Below are positions 18,136 to 27,825 of a DNA stretch of 64,000 bases, piece after piece. Origin of the DNA: Lachnospiraceae bacterium Zagget2 (lineage in GTDB: Bacteria; Bacillota; Clostridia; Lachnospirales; Lachnospiraceae). A program made the position numbers and the translations under genes. The DNA lies in the NCBI GenBank assembly GCA_001941045.1, contig MSHD01000053.1, positions 39,048 through 103,047 on the forward strand. Reading direction: 5' to 3'. How positions within the stretch are numbered: the stretch's first letter is position 1; each line of letters begins with the position of its first letter. Under the pieces are notes generated by a model. The model was not told the origin of the DNA. It made no database searches and saw nothing but the letters and a program-made list of their open reading frames with translations.

Positions 18136-19224
18136 CTAATAAATTCCATTCCTGACAAGGATCGCCTTGATTACCTTTCCACTGTTCGAATCCGCAAACG
18201 CTTCGTTAATCTGATCGAAGTCATAAAATTTCATCAGCTTTTCCACCGGGAATCTGCCCTGCTTCTGATAAGCGATCAGCTGTGGTATAAAAATCTTCGG
18301 ATTGGAATGCCCCATACTGACACCAATCAGAGACTTTCCTCCCAGCATAAACTCGCCAAACCCTGCCAGCGCACCGGCAGGAGCCAGTTTTCCAAGATAA
18401 TTCAGACTGTCCAGCGCATTATGTACCATGGCAGGCACACCACTGGTCTCAACTGCAAAATCTGCTCCATATCCCGTAATTTCCCGGATTCTTCCCGGAA
18501 TATCCTCACACTTTTTCCGATTAATAACATGAGTCGCCCCAAGCTCCTGCGCCAGATTAAGACTGTTTTCATTTCCTCCTACCGCTATAATATTCACGCA
18601 GCCGGCAATTCTGGCAGCCATCAGTGCGCTCATCCCGACTGCTCCGCAGCCGAATACCGCCAGAGAACTCCCTGCTTCCGGTTTAAAGCAGTTCAGTACA
18701 ATTCCCGCTCCCGTCTCTATTCCGCAGCCCAGAGGACCCGCCATCCGCAGATCAAAATCCTTATCAATTTTTACCGCGTGATTCTGATTGACCACCGCAT
18801 AATCCGCAAAGGATGACTGGGAAAAGAAAGACGCTATTGCTTCTTTTTTCCGATAAATCCTTGGAAGTCCATTCCAATGCACACCTGCGAAGTTGATGGC
18901 TCCCATCATCTCACAGGCGTACGGTTTTCCTGAAAGGCAGGGTTTGCATTTTCCACAATAGCCAAAACTCAGGGCCACATGGTCTCCCACCTCGAAGTCT
19001 GTGACAGCGCTGCCCACTTTTGCAACGATCCCTGCGCCTTCATGCCCCAACACAATGGGCATTTTCATCGGTATAACTCCATTTCTTGCCGACTCGTCCG
19101 TATGGCAGATACCAGTCGCAATGATTTCCACCAGAATTTCTTCCGGGAGCGGTTCCGCGAGCTCCACCTGCTCTTTTCGGAAATCCTGGTCTTTTCCATC
19201 CACTATGTACGCGTATGTTCGCAT
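18136..19224 (-). CDS. Zinc-dependent alcohol dehydrogenase (AdhC/aryl-alcohol type) 1
   Basis: 362 residues. Catalytic zinc ligands are in GICHTDESARNG and GHEGAGIV, structural zinc cysteines in CGKCKPCLSGKPYAC, and the NAD fold in LAVFGCGAVGMSALMAARIAG. This subfamily includes benzyl-alcohol and glutathione-type dehydrogenases. It closely resembles the gene at 20364-21470, so the two look like paralogs serving related steps. A partial terminator (19246-19283) lies upstream, so expression may be lower than that of the genes before it. Confidence 0.9.
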   Translation of the reverse strand: MRTYAYIVDGKDQDFRKEQVELAEPLPEEILVEIIATGICHTDESARNGVIPMKMPIVLGHEGAGIVAKVGSAVTDFEVGDHVALSFGYCGKCKPCLSGKPYACEMMGAINFAGVHWNGLPRIYRKKEAIASFFSQSSFADYAVVNQNHAVKIDKDFDLRMAGPLGCGIETGAGIVLNCFKPEAGSSLAVFGCGAVGMSALMAARIAGCVNIIAVGGNENSLNLAQELGATHVINRKKCEDIPGRIREITGYGADFAVETSGVPAMVHNALDSLNYLGKLAPAGALAGFGEFMLGGKSLIGVSMGHSNPKIFIPQLIAYQKQGRFPVEKLMKFYDFDQINEAFADSNSGKVIKAILVRNGIY

Positions 19225-19245
19225 CCTTCCTTCTCCTTCCCAAAA

Positions 19246-19283
19246 GCAAAAGAGCCTCTTGGCAATCCGGAAGGCTCTTTTGC
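19246..19283 (-). terminator. Intra-operon terminator or attenuator
   Basis: GGCTCTTTTGC (19273-19283) pairs perfectly with GCAAAAGAGCC (19246-19256). On the minus strand the stem ends in TCTTTTGCTTTT. It lies between the UroD-like gene and dehydrogenase 1 and could lower expression of the last two genes. Confidence 0.65.
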
Positions 19284-19305
19284 AAAAAGCTTTATACTTT
19301 TCTCA

Positions 19306-20349
19306 TCAGAACATGATCTCTTCCACAAGTCTCGCTGCGTCGAGCTCTTCCTGTTTGCAGCCGAAATGCTCGATATTGTAACGGTCGATTTCCTCGCCCA
19401 TCACCTTGTAGACGCCCGGGAAGACTGATCCGGATCCGCCCTGCGCGATGCAGGGGATGAAGTACTTGCTGCCACACTCATCGATTGTACGATAGACCAC
19501 ATCGTGAATATTCTCACGCGTCCATCCCTCATAGTCCACCAGGCAGTTCTCAATGCCGCCCATGAACGAAATCTTTCCGCCGTACTTCTTGATCAGAGTC
19601 GGAAGATCGTTCGTCGAGAAGCAGCCCTGCCACACGTCGATACCCATTTCTATCATCGAAGGCACCAGCGTCGCCGCATAGCTGTCTGAGTGATGGATCA
19701 CATACTTTACACCGTGGTCATGATAGTAGCCGTAAACCTCTTTATACGGTTCCACGAAGAAATCCTCAAACATGGACGGAGACATAAAGGTCGTTTTCTG
19801 TCCGCCCCAGTCGTCATGGTGGAACATTGCGTCAGGTTTGAGCTTGTCGCAGATCAGTTCTGCAAGCTTCAGCTCATATTCCGTGAGATATTTGATAAGA
19901 TCGTGCATTTCATCCGGATAGGCAGCCAGATTGACCAGCGTCTCCGACATTTCTCCGAGATGATGGCACTGCTCGAAAATTCCCGGTGCAACAAAGGTGG
20001 TCGCAAGCGCCTTCTCCCTGTCGATCGCATCATACTGCGCCTTGAACATATCCCACTCCTCACCCGGAAAATCCAGAGACGGAGCCTTCACATATTTCTG
20101 CCACTCCTCGATATCCTTGATCACGACCTTATCCGCCGTATGCACCGGGAACCCGGCCGGTACATTCTCCGGATAACTGTAAGTGACACCCCAGGCGTTC
20201 TTGACATCCAGCTCGCCCCTCTTCGGGGATTTGCTGTGAAGAGAGCTCGGATTGAATGCCATCTTGAGTGACTCGAACTGATTACTCATGCGGTCTGGCG
20301 TCCCGCCCTCAGTAATGCACGCAATGAAATTCTGTCTTGCTGTTAACAT
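19306..20349 (-). CDS. Uroporphyrinogen decarboxylase-like (UroD/MtaA superfamily) protein
   Basis: 347 residues. It has the family pattern of a TIM barrel, with FHHDDWGGQKTTFMSP and HHSDSYAATLVPSMIEMGID resembling the zinc/corrinoid methyltransferase branch rather than haem synthesis. Stand-alone UroD-like proteins in catabolic clusters often work in methyl transfer from methoxylated or methylated compounds, but no corrinoid protein gene is nearby. Its exact reaction here is unknown. The start follows GGAGG. It lies in tandem with the dehydrogenases, 14 bases after the upstream stop. Confidence 0.85.
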   Translation of the reverse strand: MLTARQNFIACITEGGTPDRMSNQFESLKMAFNPSSLHSKSPKRGELDVKNAWGVTYSYPENVPAGFPVHTADKVVIKDIEEWQKYVKAPSLDFPGEEWDMFKAQYDAIDREKALATTFVAPGIFEQCHHLGEMSETLVNLAAYPDEMHDLIKYLTEYELKLAELICDKLKPDAMFHHDDWGGQKTTFMSPSMFEDFFVEPYKEVYGYYHDHGVKYVIHHSDSYAATLVPSMIEMGIDVWQGCFSTNDLPTLIKKYGGKISFMGGIENCLVDYEGWTRENIHDVVYRTIDECGSKYFIPCIAQGGSGSVFPGVYKVMGEEIDRYNIEHFGCKQEELDAARLVEEIMF

Positions 20350-20363
20350 GTTTCTTTCCTCCT

Positions 20364-21470
20364 TTATTTGTCCATCCTCAACACAGCTTTAATACACTTT
20401 CCGCTGTGGGATTCTTCAAACGCCTCGTTAATCTGCTCGAACGGATAAAACTGAATCAGGCGATCAAAGGGGAACATTCCCCTCTTATAATAATCCAGCA
20501 GCTTCGGAATAAAAAGCTTCGGAATCGAGTCGCCCTCCACGATGCCGATCAGGCTCTTGGCGTCACCCATCAGCTCGTTCTGGATATTGATGGTTACATC
20601 TCCGGTCGCACCCAGCACCACCGCGGTTCCCATGAAACGCACGCAGGCCAGAGCCTTCTTCACAAAATCCGCCACGCCGGTCGTATCGATAGCATAGTCG
20701 CAGCCGCCCTTCGTGATCTCATTACGAATTGTTCCAACGATGTCGTCCGTCTCCTTGCGGTTGATCGTATGGGTCGCTCCCAGCTCCTTTGCCAGCTCGA
20801 GGCTCTTCGGATTGCCGCCCACCGCAATGATCTTTGCGCAGCCCGCAATTTTGGCGGCCATGATAGCACTCATACCAACCGTACCGCAGCCGAAAACAGC
20901 AATCGATGAGCCAAACTTCGGGCAAAGACGATTCAGCACTGCTCCGGCTCCGGTCTGAATACCACAGCCCATCGGACCGACAAGTGCCAGATCAATATCG
21001 TCATATTCTACCTTCACTGCCGCTGCCTCATTCACAACCGCATGTGTCGCAAAAGTCGACTGGCCAAAGAAAGTCGAGATCGGCTTTCCGTCCAGGGTGG
21101 ACAGGCGCGTGGTACCGTCCGGCTGTACGCCGCCGAAATTGATCTCATTGAAATGCTCACAGGCATTCGGATGCGCGGTCATGCAGTTTTCACAGCTGCC
21201 GCAGTATCCAAAGGAGATTCCTACCTTGTCGCCAACCTTAAATTCTGTAACTTCCGGACCGACGGCTTCTACAACTCCGCAGCCCTCATGTCCCAGAACC
21301 GCCGGAAGCGGTACAGGAATAAACTGCTGCTGAACGGCTTCATCTGTATGACAGACGCCGCAGGCCGTGATTTTTACCAGAATCTCGTGTTTCTGCGGCG
21401 GTGCCAGCTCGACATCCTCAATGACAAAGGGTGCCCCGGCTGAATGCGTAACTGCTGCTTTGATTTTCAT
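20364..21470 (-). CDS. Zinc-dependent alcohol dehydrogenase (AdhC/aryl-alcohol type) 2
   Basis: 368 residues. GVCHTDEAVQQQF and GHEGCGVVEAVG hold the catalytic zinc ligands. CGSCENCMTAHPNAC holds the structural zinc site, and IAVFGCGTVGMSAIMAAKIAG is the NAD-binding turn. Clear paralog of the 18136-19224 gene (same cofactor motif and C-terminal SHSGKCIKA type ending). Mid-operon position behind the flavin reductase; probably oxidises or reduces an alcohol/aldehyde intermediate. Confidence 0.92.
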   Translation of the reverse strand: MKIKAAVTHSAGAPFVIEDVELAPPQKHEILVKITACGVCHTDEAVQQQFIPVPLPAVLGHEGCGVVEAVGPEVTEFKVGDKVGISFGYCGSCENCMTAHPNACEHFNEINFGGVQPDGTTRLSTLDGKPISTFFGQSTFATHAVVNEAAAVKVEYDDIDLALVGPMGCGIQTGAGAVLNRLCPKFGSSIAVFGCGTVGMSAIMAAKIAGCAKIIAVGGNPKSLELAKELGATHTINRKETDDIVGTIRNEITKGGCDYAIDTTGVADFVKKALACVRFMGTAVVLGATGDVTINIQNELMGDAKSLIGIVEGDSIPKLFIPKLLDYYKRGMFPFDRLIQFYPFEQINEAFEESHSGKCIKAVLRMDK

Positions 21471-21496
21471 GATTTTGCGTATGCTCCTTTCCCTGC

Positions 21497-23443
21497 TTAT
21501 ATATCAATTGCACGGTAATATCCCGCGGTCACGGCGTCAACGACACGTCCTGCCTTGATGCAGTCTCCCACCTGGAAGACGCGCGGCGCAGTATTATAGA
21601 AATCATCCACTTTGCCGCGATCGGGCTTCATACCCGCTGCCAGCAGGATCGTATCCGCCTCAAGCAACTCTTCGCCCTCCGAAGTCTGACAGAGCAGTCC
21701 TTTCTCTGTGACTTCCTTCGCGGTCGTACCGGTCTTAATCTGAATCCGGCTGCTCTCCACGTAGATCTTCATGGCGTTCTTATGCATGAAATAGGCGTCC
21801 GCTGCCCAGTCATCCTTCATCTCCACCACAGTCACATCCTTGCCAAGACCATCCAGATAAATCGCGGATTCACTGCCGACCAGGCCGCCTCCCAGGATCA
21901 CGACCTTCTGGCCAAGCGCCGGCGGATCCTGGTGAAGCGCGTCAAGGCCGACGACATTTGCGCCACCGATACCGGGAATCGGCGGGACAATCGGCTCCGC
22001 ACCGACCGCGACGATCACGACATCCGCTTTCTCAGCTTCCGCCTGCTCCGGCGTGAGCGCAGTATTCAGACATACCCTGACTCCGGCCTTCTCAAGCCGC
22101 TTCTCCATCACCTTCACGAAGTTGTACATATCCTGTTTGAAAGGAATGTACTGTTCAGAGAGAAGCGCTCCACCGAGTCGACTGTTCTTCTCATATAGAG
22201 TGACGCTGTGTCCGCGTCCCGCCGCCGTGAGGGCCGCCTCCATACCGCCGGGGCCGCCACCCACCACAATGACTTTTTGGGGCGTCGTCGCGGGCGGGGC
22301 GGAGAAGCTCTCCAGCTCATGGCCGACCACCGGGTTAAACGCGCAGCAGAAAGTACGGTTCGTCAGATAATTGTAGAAGCAGGTAAAGCAGCGGCAGCAG
22401 CGGGTGATGTCATCCTTGTTCCCCGAAAATGCCTTCTCCGCAAAGTATGGATCACAGATCGACTGACGGGCGAGTTCCACAATATCCGCCTTACCAGACG
22501 CAATAATCTCTTCCATCATATCCGGGTCATTCAGGCCGCCCAGCGTGGCCACCGGCGTCTTGACGTGCTTTTTGATCTCCGCCGCCAGATAGACGTTACA
22601 GCCGTGCTCCACGAACATGGATGGATGCGTGAGGACAAAGGCCGCGGGATCCTCATGGACCCCGGCGGAGACATGCAGGATATCCACCTTTCCATCCAGC
22701 ATCTTCGCCATCTCGATGCCCTCTTCAATCCCATAGCCGCCCTCGATCAGCTCTGCGCCGCTCATGCGGTACTCGATCGGGAAGTGCGGTCCTACCGCCT
22801 CTCTCACCTTCTCAATGACCAGCAGCGGAAAGCGCATCCGGTTCTCCAGGTTTCCTCCCCATCTGTCCGTGCGATGGTTCATCGTGGGAGACATAAACTG
22901 CGCCAGCAGCCAACCGTGTCCGCCGTGCAGCAGAATCATATCAAAGCCGGCCTCTTTGCAGAGCTTCGCCGCATCGGCAAAATATCCTGCGATGCGGTAG
23001 ATATCTTCCTCCGTCATGGCAGTAACCTGCAGCCCCTCCGGATTGACCTCATCATTTGGTCCGTATACCTTCGGGATGGTATTGTCGCCATGGCTGCGTG
23101 CTCCCGCGTAGATTCCGCCGTGCGCAAGCTCCATCACCGCGTTGCAGTTATGACGATGCATGACGCCTGTCACCTCCTTCAAAGAGGGAAGCGACATTAC
23201 GTCGTAAAGCTTTACTTCCTTCGTGTGTGTTCGCCCATCGGGATCCACAATACCCAGTCCGATAGCAACGCTTGCCAGACCGCCACGGGCGCGGTTTTCA
23301 TGAAACGCAAGTTCCTCCTTGCGCATATGGCAGTCTGGATCCAGTTCCGGATTGGACATCGGCGCGCCGAAGATCCGGTTCTTAAATGTCACACCATTAA
23401 TCGTGATCGGACTGGCAAGATTGGGATAATATTTGTTTTTCAT
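21497..23443 (-). CDS. Old-Yellow-Enzyme-type NADH:flavin reductase with Fe-S and FAD domains
   Basis: 648 residues. An N-terminal FMN TIM barrel (to about residue 350; HGGHGWLLAQFMSP, NRTDRWGG-like HRTDRWGGNLENR) is followed by a 4Fe-4S cysteine set CCRCFTCFYNYLTNRTFCC and a pyridine-nucleotide/FAD domain with VIVVGGGPGGMEAALTAAGRG and VVILGGGLVGSESAIYL. This is the 2,4-dienoyl-CoA reductase/enoate reductase/BaiCD type, which reduces activated C=C bonds. The start at 23443 is chosen because AGGAGG lies directly upstream; a longer frame to 23512 lacks one. It suggests the pathway involves an unsaturated carbonyl compound. Confidence 0.93.
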   Translation of the reverse strand: MKNKYYPNLASPITINGVTFKNRIFGAPMSNPELDPDCHMRKEELAFHENRARGGLASVAIGLGIVDPDGRTHTKEVKLYDVMSLPSLKEVTGVMHRHNCNAVMELAHGGIYAGARSHGDNTIPKVYGPNDEVNPEGLQVTAMTEEDIYRIAGYFADAAKLCKEAGFDMILLHGGHGWLLAQFMSPTMNHRTDRWGGNLENRMRFPLLVIEKVREAVGPHFPIEYRMSGAELIEGGYGIEEGIEMAKMLDGKVDILHVSAGVHEDPAAFVLTHPSMFVEHGCNVYLAAEIKKHVKTPVATLGGLNDPDMMEEIIASGKADIVELARQSICDPYFAEKAFSGNKDDITRCCRCFTCFYNYLTNRTFCCAFNPVVGHELESFSAPPATTPQKVIVVGGGPGGMEAALTAAGRGHSVTLYEKNSRLGGALLSEQYIPFKQDMYNFVKVMEKRLEKAGVRVCLNTALTPEQAEAEKADVVIVAVGAEPIVPPIPGIGGANVVGLDALHQDPPALGQKVVILGGGLVGSESAIYLDGLGKDVTVVEMKDDWAADAYFMHKNAMKIYVESSRIQIKTGTTAKEVTEKGLLCQTSEGEELLEADTILLAAGMKPDRGKVDDFYNTAPRVFQVGDCIKAGRVVDAVTAGYYRAIDI

Positions 23444-23536
23444 TTTTCCTCCTGACAATATATCTGTTTCAGACGTAGAAAATGGTACAATCTGAGCCAA
23501 TGCATAAATCACATTGGCCCAGATTGCTGCTCCTGC

Positions 23537-24559
23537 TTATTCCGGCTTGCTGCAGTCAAGCAGAATCTTCGGATATTTCGAAGTCTTAAATACATCGAAA
23601 CTCTCCACCGCCTGACTCAGTGGCATCACCTTCTGAATGATCTTATCCGTCTGCATCCGCTCAATCATCTTGATGGAGCGTGGCATGATCGTTGTGGTGG
23701 TGAATACGGTCTGAATCCGTCCTTCCTTCATATATAAATCATGAAGGTTCAACGGCATCTCAAAGGTCGGCGGAAATACTGCGAAGTAGATGGCTGTTCC
23801 GCAGCGGGCCAGGAGCTTGAGCGGCGTCTCAGCAGCCTTCGGAGAGCCGGACATCTCGAACACGTAGTCAAAGCCGTATCCTTCCGTGATTTCCATCGCG
23901 CGGGCAACTGTGTCCTCGTTAAACGGGTCGATCACATATTGCGCACCCATCTCGAGCGCCATCTGGCGTTTCTCCGCGACCGGCTCAATGACCGTGATGC
24001 GGGATGCGCCGGAGAGGATAACCTGGTTAAGCATGATGGAGCCGATGCCGCCAACTCCGGCCACGCAGACTGTTCCGCCATGGCGGATCGGTGAAAGATC
24101 CATCGCGCGCAGACAGCAGTTCGTCGGCTCCACGATCGAATATTTCTTCAGATCTGCGTCATCGGGCAGCTTGTAGACCGTATTGACGTCCGTCACCACG
24201 TACTCGGCAAACGCGCCGGTGCCTTTGAAATTGATGCAATACTGCTCCATGCCGCGCTTGCACCACTCGCACCCGCCGCAGTGCGAACCCGGGAATAATG
24301 TCACCTTGTCACCGATTTTATAGCCTTTTTTGGCCGCTTCCGTGCCCATCTCCACGATCGTGCCGGAGGCCTCGTGTCCGAGCGGAGCAGGGGGCTTACT
24401 GTTCATGACACCCATCGTTACCTGATGAACGTCTGTCGCGCAAAGCGCTGCGTAAGCGATTTTAACTTTTACTTCATTGGGCTGAACTTCCGGAATCTCC
24501 ACATCCCGCAGTTCGATCTTATTCATGTCAACCCACCAGAGCTGTTTCATTGTTGCCAT
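23537..24559 (-). CDS. Zinc-dependent dehydrogenase (threonine/sorbitol type) 1
   Basis: 340 residues. ALCATDVHQ and GHEASGTIVEMG give the catalytic zinc site, and CGGCEWCKRGMEQYC the structural zinc site. The nucleotide fold is VAGVGGIGSIMLNQVILSGA. Of the polyol/threonine dehydrogenase branch, it should oxidise a secondary alcohol to a ketone with NAD(P). Between the GPH transporter and the flavin reductase; AAGGAGG precedes the ATG. Confidence 0.9.
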   Translation of the reverse strand: MATMKQLWWVDMNKIELRDVEIPEVQPNEVKVKIAYAALCATDVHQVTMGVMNSKPPAPLGHEASGTIVEMGTEAAKKGYKIGDKVTLFPGSHCGGCEWCKRGMEQYCINFKGTGAFAEYVVTDVNTVYKLPDDADLKKYSIVEPTNCCLRAMDLSPIRHGGTVCVAGVGGIGSIMLNQVILSGASRITVIEPVAEKRQMALEMGAQYVIDPFNEDTVARAMEITEGYGFDYVFEMSGSPKAAETPLKLLARCGTAIYFAVFPPTFEMPLNLHDLYMKEGRIQTVFTTTTIMPRSIKMIERMQTDKIIQKVMPLSQAVESFDVFKTSKYPKILLDCSKPE

Positions 24560-24592
24560 ACCATTACCTCCTTACATTATCGATTGTATGTA

Positions 24593-25978
24593 TCAGTTTG
24601 CCATACCGCGCTCTCTCAGATCCGCGAGGATGTTCTCGTAGGTCTGCTTATCCAGCTTGTACGCGAACATGGAAATCGCGCAGATCACACAGCAGATACC
24701 GACGAACATGTTCGCGCCGAAGTTCATCGTGAAAAGAACGGTGCTGGTCTGGGTTGCGTTCGGGACATAGCCGACCAGATCCAGAACCACAGACGCACCG
24801 GCGATGGAAACTGCCTGGCCGACCTTCAGCATGAAGTTGATGAAGGTAGAAAGGAAGCCCGCGCAGTAAACACCAGTCTTGTGATAGGTATATTCCGCGG
24901 TGTCCGGCATCATACCAAACACGTTGCCAAGCATCATGCCCATGCCAAAGCCTATGACAGCAGCCAGAACTGTGTAGATTATCTGGCCCGCAGACGTCGT
25001 GATCGGCAGGAAGAACTGGATGATATGAGCGGCTGCGAGGATCGAGAACGCGATGCCGCCCAGCGTACCTTTATTTTTCACCTTCTTGACCAGGAAGCCG
25101 ACCGAGAACGCGCCCAGCATACCGACAGCGGACTGGAGTGTCGAAGTGTTGGAGTACAGAAGCGAATTGCCTGCGTTGTAGGTACAGTAGTACAACTTCA
25201 GCGTCATACCACCCTGGATTATGCCCCAGCCAAGATAGGCAATCGCGATCTGAATGACCGGCCAGTTGCCCTTCAGGGTTGCGAACTGGGTCCTGAACGA
25301 CACCTTTGTGGATTTGCTGTCGTCAACCTGAACAACTTCCTTCGTGGACAGGACCGTAATCACAAAGAACGGAGCAGCCAGCAAAGAGAAGATGATTGCT
25401 GCCGTCTGATAGCCCTTCGGGCCGCCGCCGGTTGCGTTGACGATACGAAGCGTTGCAAAGGACAGAACCGTCATGGCCAGGAATGCGCCCGTCATACGAT
25501 AGCTGGACAGGGCGCTTCTGGTATCGGTGTCACGGGTCATCATTGCAGGCATTGCGGAGTAGGTCACGTTCACCATTGTGTACAGAAGCACGAGGACGAA
25601 GTACATGCCAAGTCCCCATACGGTACGCATGGTCTCCGACCAGTTCAGATTCGTCGTGAACGTCAGGACGTTGAAGATCAGCATCGGGATAAACGCGCCC
25701 GCAACCCACGGGCGATAACGCCCCCATTTGGTGTTCGTCCGGTCGGACAGACCGCCGATGATCGGGTCATTGATTGCATCCCAGAATTTGGAGATAAAGA
25801 TGATGACGCCGACGACGGTGGCGTTGATCAGCGCGATATCGGTATAGAAGAATACCAGATAGGAACTGACCAGAGACCAGCTCATGTTGCAGGCAAAGTC
25901 GCCGCAACCGTATCCGATCTTCCGTGGTACATTCAATTTTGTATATTCATCGACCGGTTTCGTATTTGTATTACTCAT
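24593..25978 (-). CDS. GPH-family sugar/glycoside:cation symporter
   Basis: 461 residues with twelve membrane segments. The signature FWDAINDPIIGGLSDRTNTK followed by WGRYRPW is diagnostic of the glycoside-pentoside-hexuronide family. Further motifs are MMPDTAEYTYHKTG and YAYKLD-like ending AYKLDKQTYENI. It imports a glycoside, sugar or sugar-like compound with H+ or Na+ and is probably the uptake route for the pathway encoded around it. AGGAGG precedes the ATG. Confidence 0.93.
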   Translation of the reverse strand: MSNTNTKPVDEYTKLNVPRKIGYGCGDFACNMSWSLVSSYLVFFYTDIALINATVVGVIIFISKFWDAINDPIIGGLSDRTNTKWGRYRPWVAGAFIPMLIFNVLTFTTNLNWSETMRTVWGLGMYFVLVLLYTMVNVTYSAMPAMMTRDTDTRSALSSYRMTGAFLAMTVLSFATLRIVNATGGGPKGYQTAAIIFSLLAAPFFVITVLSTKEVVQVDDSKSTKVSFRTQFATLKGNWPVIQIAIAYLGWGIIQGGMTLKLYYCTYNAGNSLLYSNTSTLQSAVGMLGAFSVGFLVKKVKNKGTLGGIAFSILAAAHIIQFFLPITTSAGQIIYTVLAAVIGFGMGMMLGNVFGMMPDTAEYTYHKTGVYCAGFLSTFINFMLKVGQAVSIAGASVVLDLVGYVPNATQTSTVLFTMNFGANMFVGICCVICAISMFAYKLDKQTYENILADLRERGMAN

Positions 25979-25992
25979 AACATTTCCTCCTG

Positions 25993-26943
25993 TTATTTAA
26001 GCGAGCGGATGTAGGTGACCACATCGTCAATATGGTAACCATATTTACGCTGCTGCTCCTCGCCGCTTCCGAATCCTGCGTAAACCTGCGGGATACCGAA
26101 ACGCCGGAAGGTCTTCGGACGTAAATCCCTGTCAATAAAATAGTCTGCGATGGTGCTTGCCAGACCGCCGCTCATCAGGTGATCCTCCCATACTACGAGG
26201 TTGCCGGTCTCGGTGAGCGCCTTGTCAACAGCCTGCGTGTCGAACGGTTTGATCGAGTACATGTCGATCACACGCACATCAATGCCGTCCGCTGCGAGAA
26301 TTTCCGCTGCGTCAAGCGCAAGCCCGACCATCTCGCCATGTGCGAAGATTGTGACGTCCTTTCCTTCTCTGGCAGTCACACTTCCGCCGATAGAGAACGT
26401 GAGGGTTCCCGGCTCATAGAGCTGACGATCCTTCTTGCCCTGCGCCAGTCGAATATACATCGGTCCCGGGAAATCCATGGACAGCTTCAGGATGTCACGG
26501 ATCATGTTCGGGTCACCGATGGAGAGGACATTCATATTGACCATGCTCTTGAGGATTGCGATATCCTCCATCGCATTGTGGGTGGAACCGCCGCCAGATG
26601 TCAGTCCGCCACCGGTACCGATGATGCGGACCGGAAGGTTCTGGTAACATACCGCAGTACGTACCTGCTCGCATGCGCGCATGGAGAGAAACGGAAGCAT
26701 GCCCATGATTACGGGAACATTTCCCTCAAGAGCAAGGCCCGCCGCAACACCGACGCAGTTCTGCTCTGCGATTCCCACGTCCACATAGCGCTCCGGGAAA
26801 TTCTCGCGGAAGCCCTTCAGGTTCATGCCGACGTCCGGTGTGCAGACAAACAGCTTTTCGTTCGTTTTACCAATCTCGTTGAGCGTATCGCCGATGACGC
26901 TTCGCGCCGAGATCCATTCTCCAAAATTAAATGATCCAGCCAT
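25993..26943 (-). CDS. Transketolase, C-terminal subunit
   Basis: 316 residues containing the pyrimidine-binding domain (ERYVDVGIAEQNCVGVAAGLAL, with the cofactor-activating Glu) and the C-terminal domain (LVVWEDHLMSGGLAS). It pairs with the next upstream gene, which supplies the pyrophosphate-binding half. Stop and start of the two are adjacent (TAAATG). Such split enzymes in catabolic clusters often act on unusual keto-sugars rather than in the core pentose pathway. Confidence 0.95.
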   Translation of the reverse strand: MAGSFNFGEWISARSVIGDTLNEIGKTNEKLFVCTPDVGMNLKGFRENFPERYVDVGIAEQNCVGVAAGLALEGNVPVIMGMLPFLSMRACEQVRTAVCYQNLPVRIIGTGGGLTSGGGSTHNAMEDIAILKSMVNMNVLSIGDPNMIRDILKLSMDFPGPMYIRLAQGKKDRQLYEPGTLTFSIGGSVTAREGKDVTIFAHGEMVGLALDAAEILAADGIDVRVIDMYSIKPFDTQAVDKALTETGNLVVWEDHLMSGGLASTIADYFIDRDLRPKTFRRFGIPQVYAGFGSGEEQQRKYGYHIDDVVTYIRSLK

Positions 26944-27798
26944 TTATGCTTCCTCCCTTCCGTAGTTCTTTGCCAGGTCTTTAAGCGCCTGTGCCCAGTC
27001 TTCCTTGTTCAGGCTGCCCGCATGCCATCCGATGACCCGCTCCATGAAATCAACGCCCTTGCCCTTGATTGTGTGAGCCACGATCGCAGTCGGGCGGCAG
27101 GAGGAGGAAGGCGGAAGACTGTCAAGTACGTCCACGATCGCATTCATGTCGTGTCCGTCGATCTCGATGACGTTCCATCCGAATGCTTTCCACTTGTCCG
27201 CGTACGGAGTCATGTTGATGAGTTCTCCATTGCGGGAGCACATCATCTGTTTATTGCGATCGATGACTGCAACCAGATTGCCCAGCTTGTAGGAGGACGC
27301 GGTCAGAGCCGCCTCCCATACGGAGCCCTCACATGTCTCACCGTCGCCGAGCATGCAGAAAATCCGGTGCGATTCTTTTTTCGCCTTTGCAGAGATTGCC
27401 ATGCCGGTCGCCATCGAGAGCCCCTGTCCGAGGGAACCGGACGAACACTCCAGAGCCGGGAGCTGCACGCGGCACGGATGCATGCCGTACTTGCTGTCGA
27501 GCTGTCCGTAGGTTTTTACGATCTCATCGTAGTCGAAGAAACCTCTCAGGCACATCGCGATATACATACATACTGCGCCATGTCCTTTGGAGAGGATGAA
27601 ACGGTCACGCGCCGGATCCTTGATGTCGTCAGGATTCAGGTGCATGCCATGGTGGAAGAGCCCGATCAGCAGATCTGTCATGGACAGATCCCCTCCGATA
27701 TGTACGGAGCCTTCATACTCGCCGCACAGATTGATCAGCATGCGGCGCATCTCATAGGCAAGATCGTTCAAACGTTTTACTTCCTGTGCGTCTGCCAT
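26944..27798 (-). CDS. Transketolase, N-terminal subunit
   Basis: 284 residues with the thiamine diphosphate-binding motif GDGETCEGSVWEAALTAS (about residue 150) and FILSKGHGAVCMYIA near residue 70, and SSGSLGQGLSMATGMA. It forms the enzyme with the downstream C-terminal subunit. Transketolases move a two-carbon ketol unit and so cleave or build ketoses. Together with the dehydrogenases this hints at oxidation of a polyol to a ketose followed by C2 transfer (inference). Confidence 0.95.
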   Translation of the reverse strand: MADAQEVKRLNDLAYEMRRMLINLCGEYEGSVHIGGDLSMTDLLIGLFHHGMHLNPDDIKDPARDRFILSKGHGAVCMYIAMCLRGFFDYDEIVKTYGQLDSKYGMHPCRVQLPALECSSGSLGQGLSMATGMAISAKAKKESHRIFCMLGDGETCEGSVWEAALTASSYKLGNLVAVIDRNKQMMCSRNGELINMTPYADKWKAFGWNVIEIDGHDMNAIVDVLDSLPPSSSCRPTAIVAHTIKGKGVDFMERVIGWHAGSLNKEDWAQALKDLAKNYGREEA

Positions 27799-27825
27799 TT
27801 ATGATTTACCTCCTTTTTGTTTTTC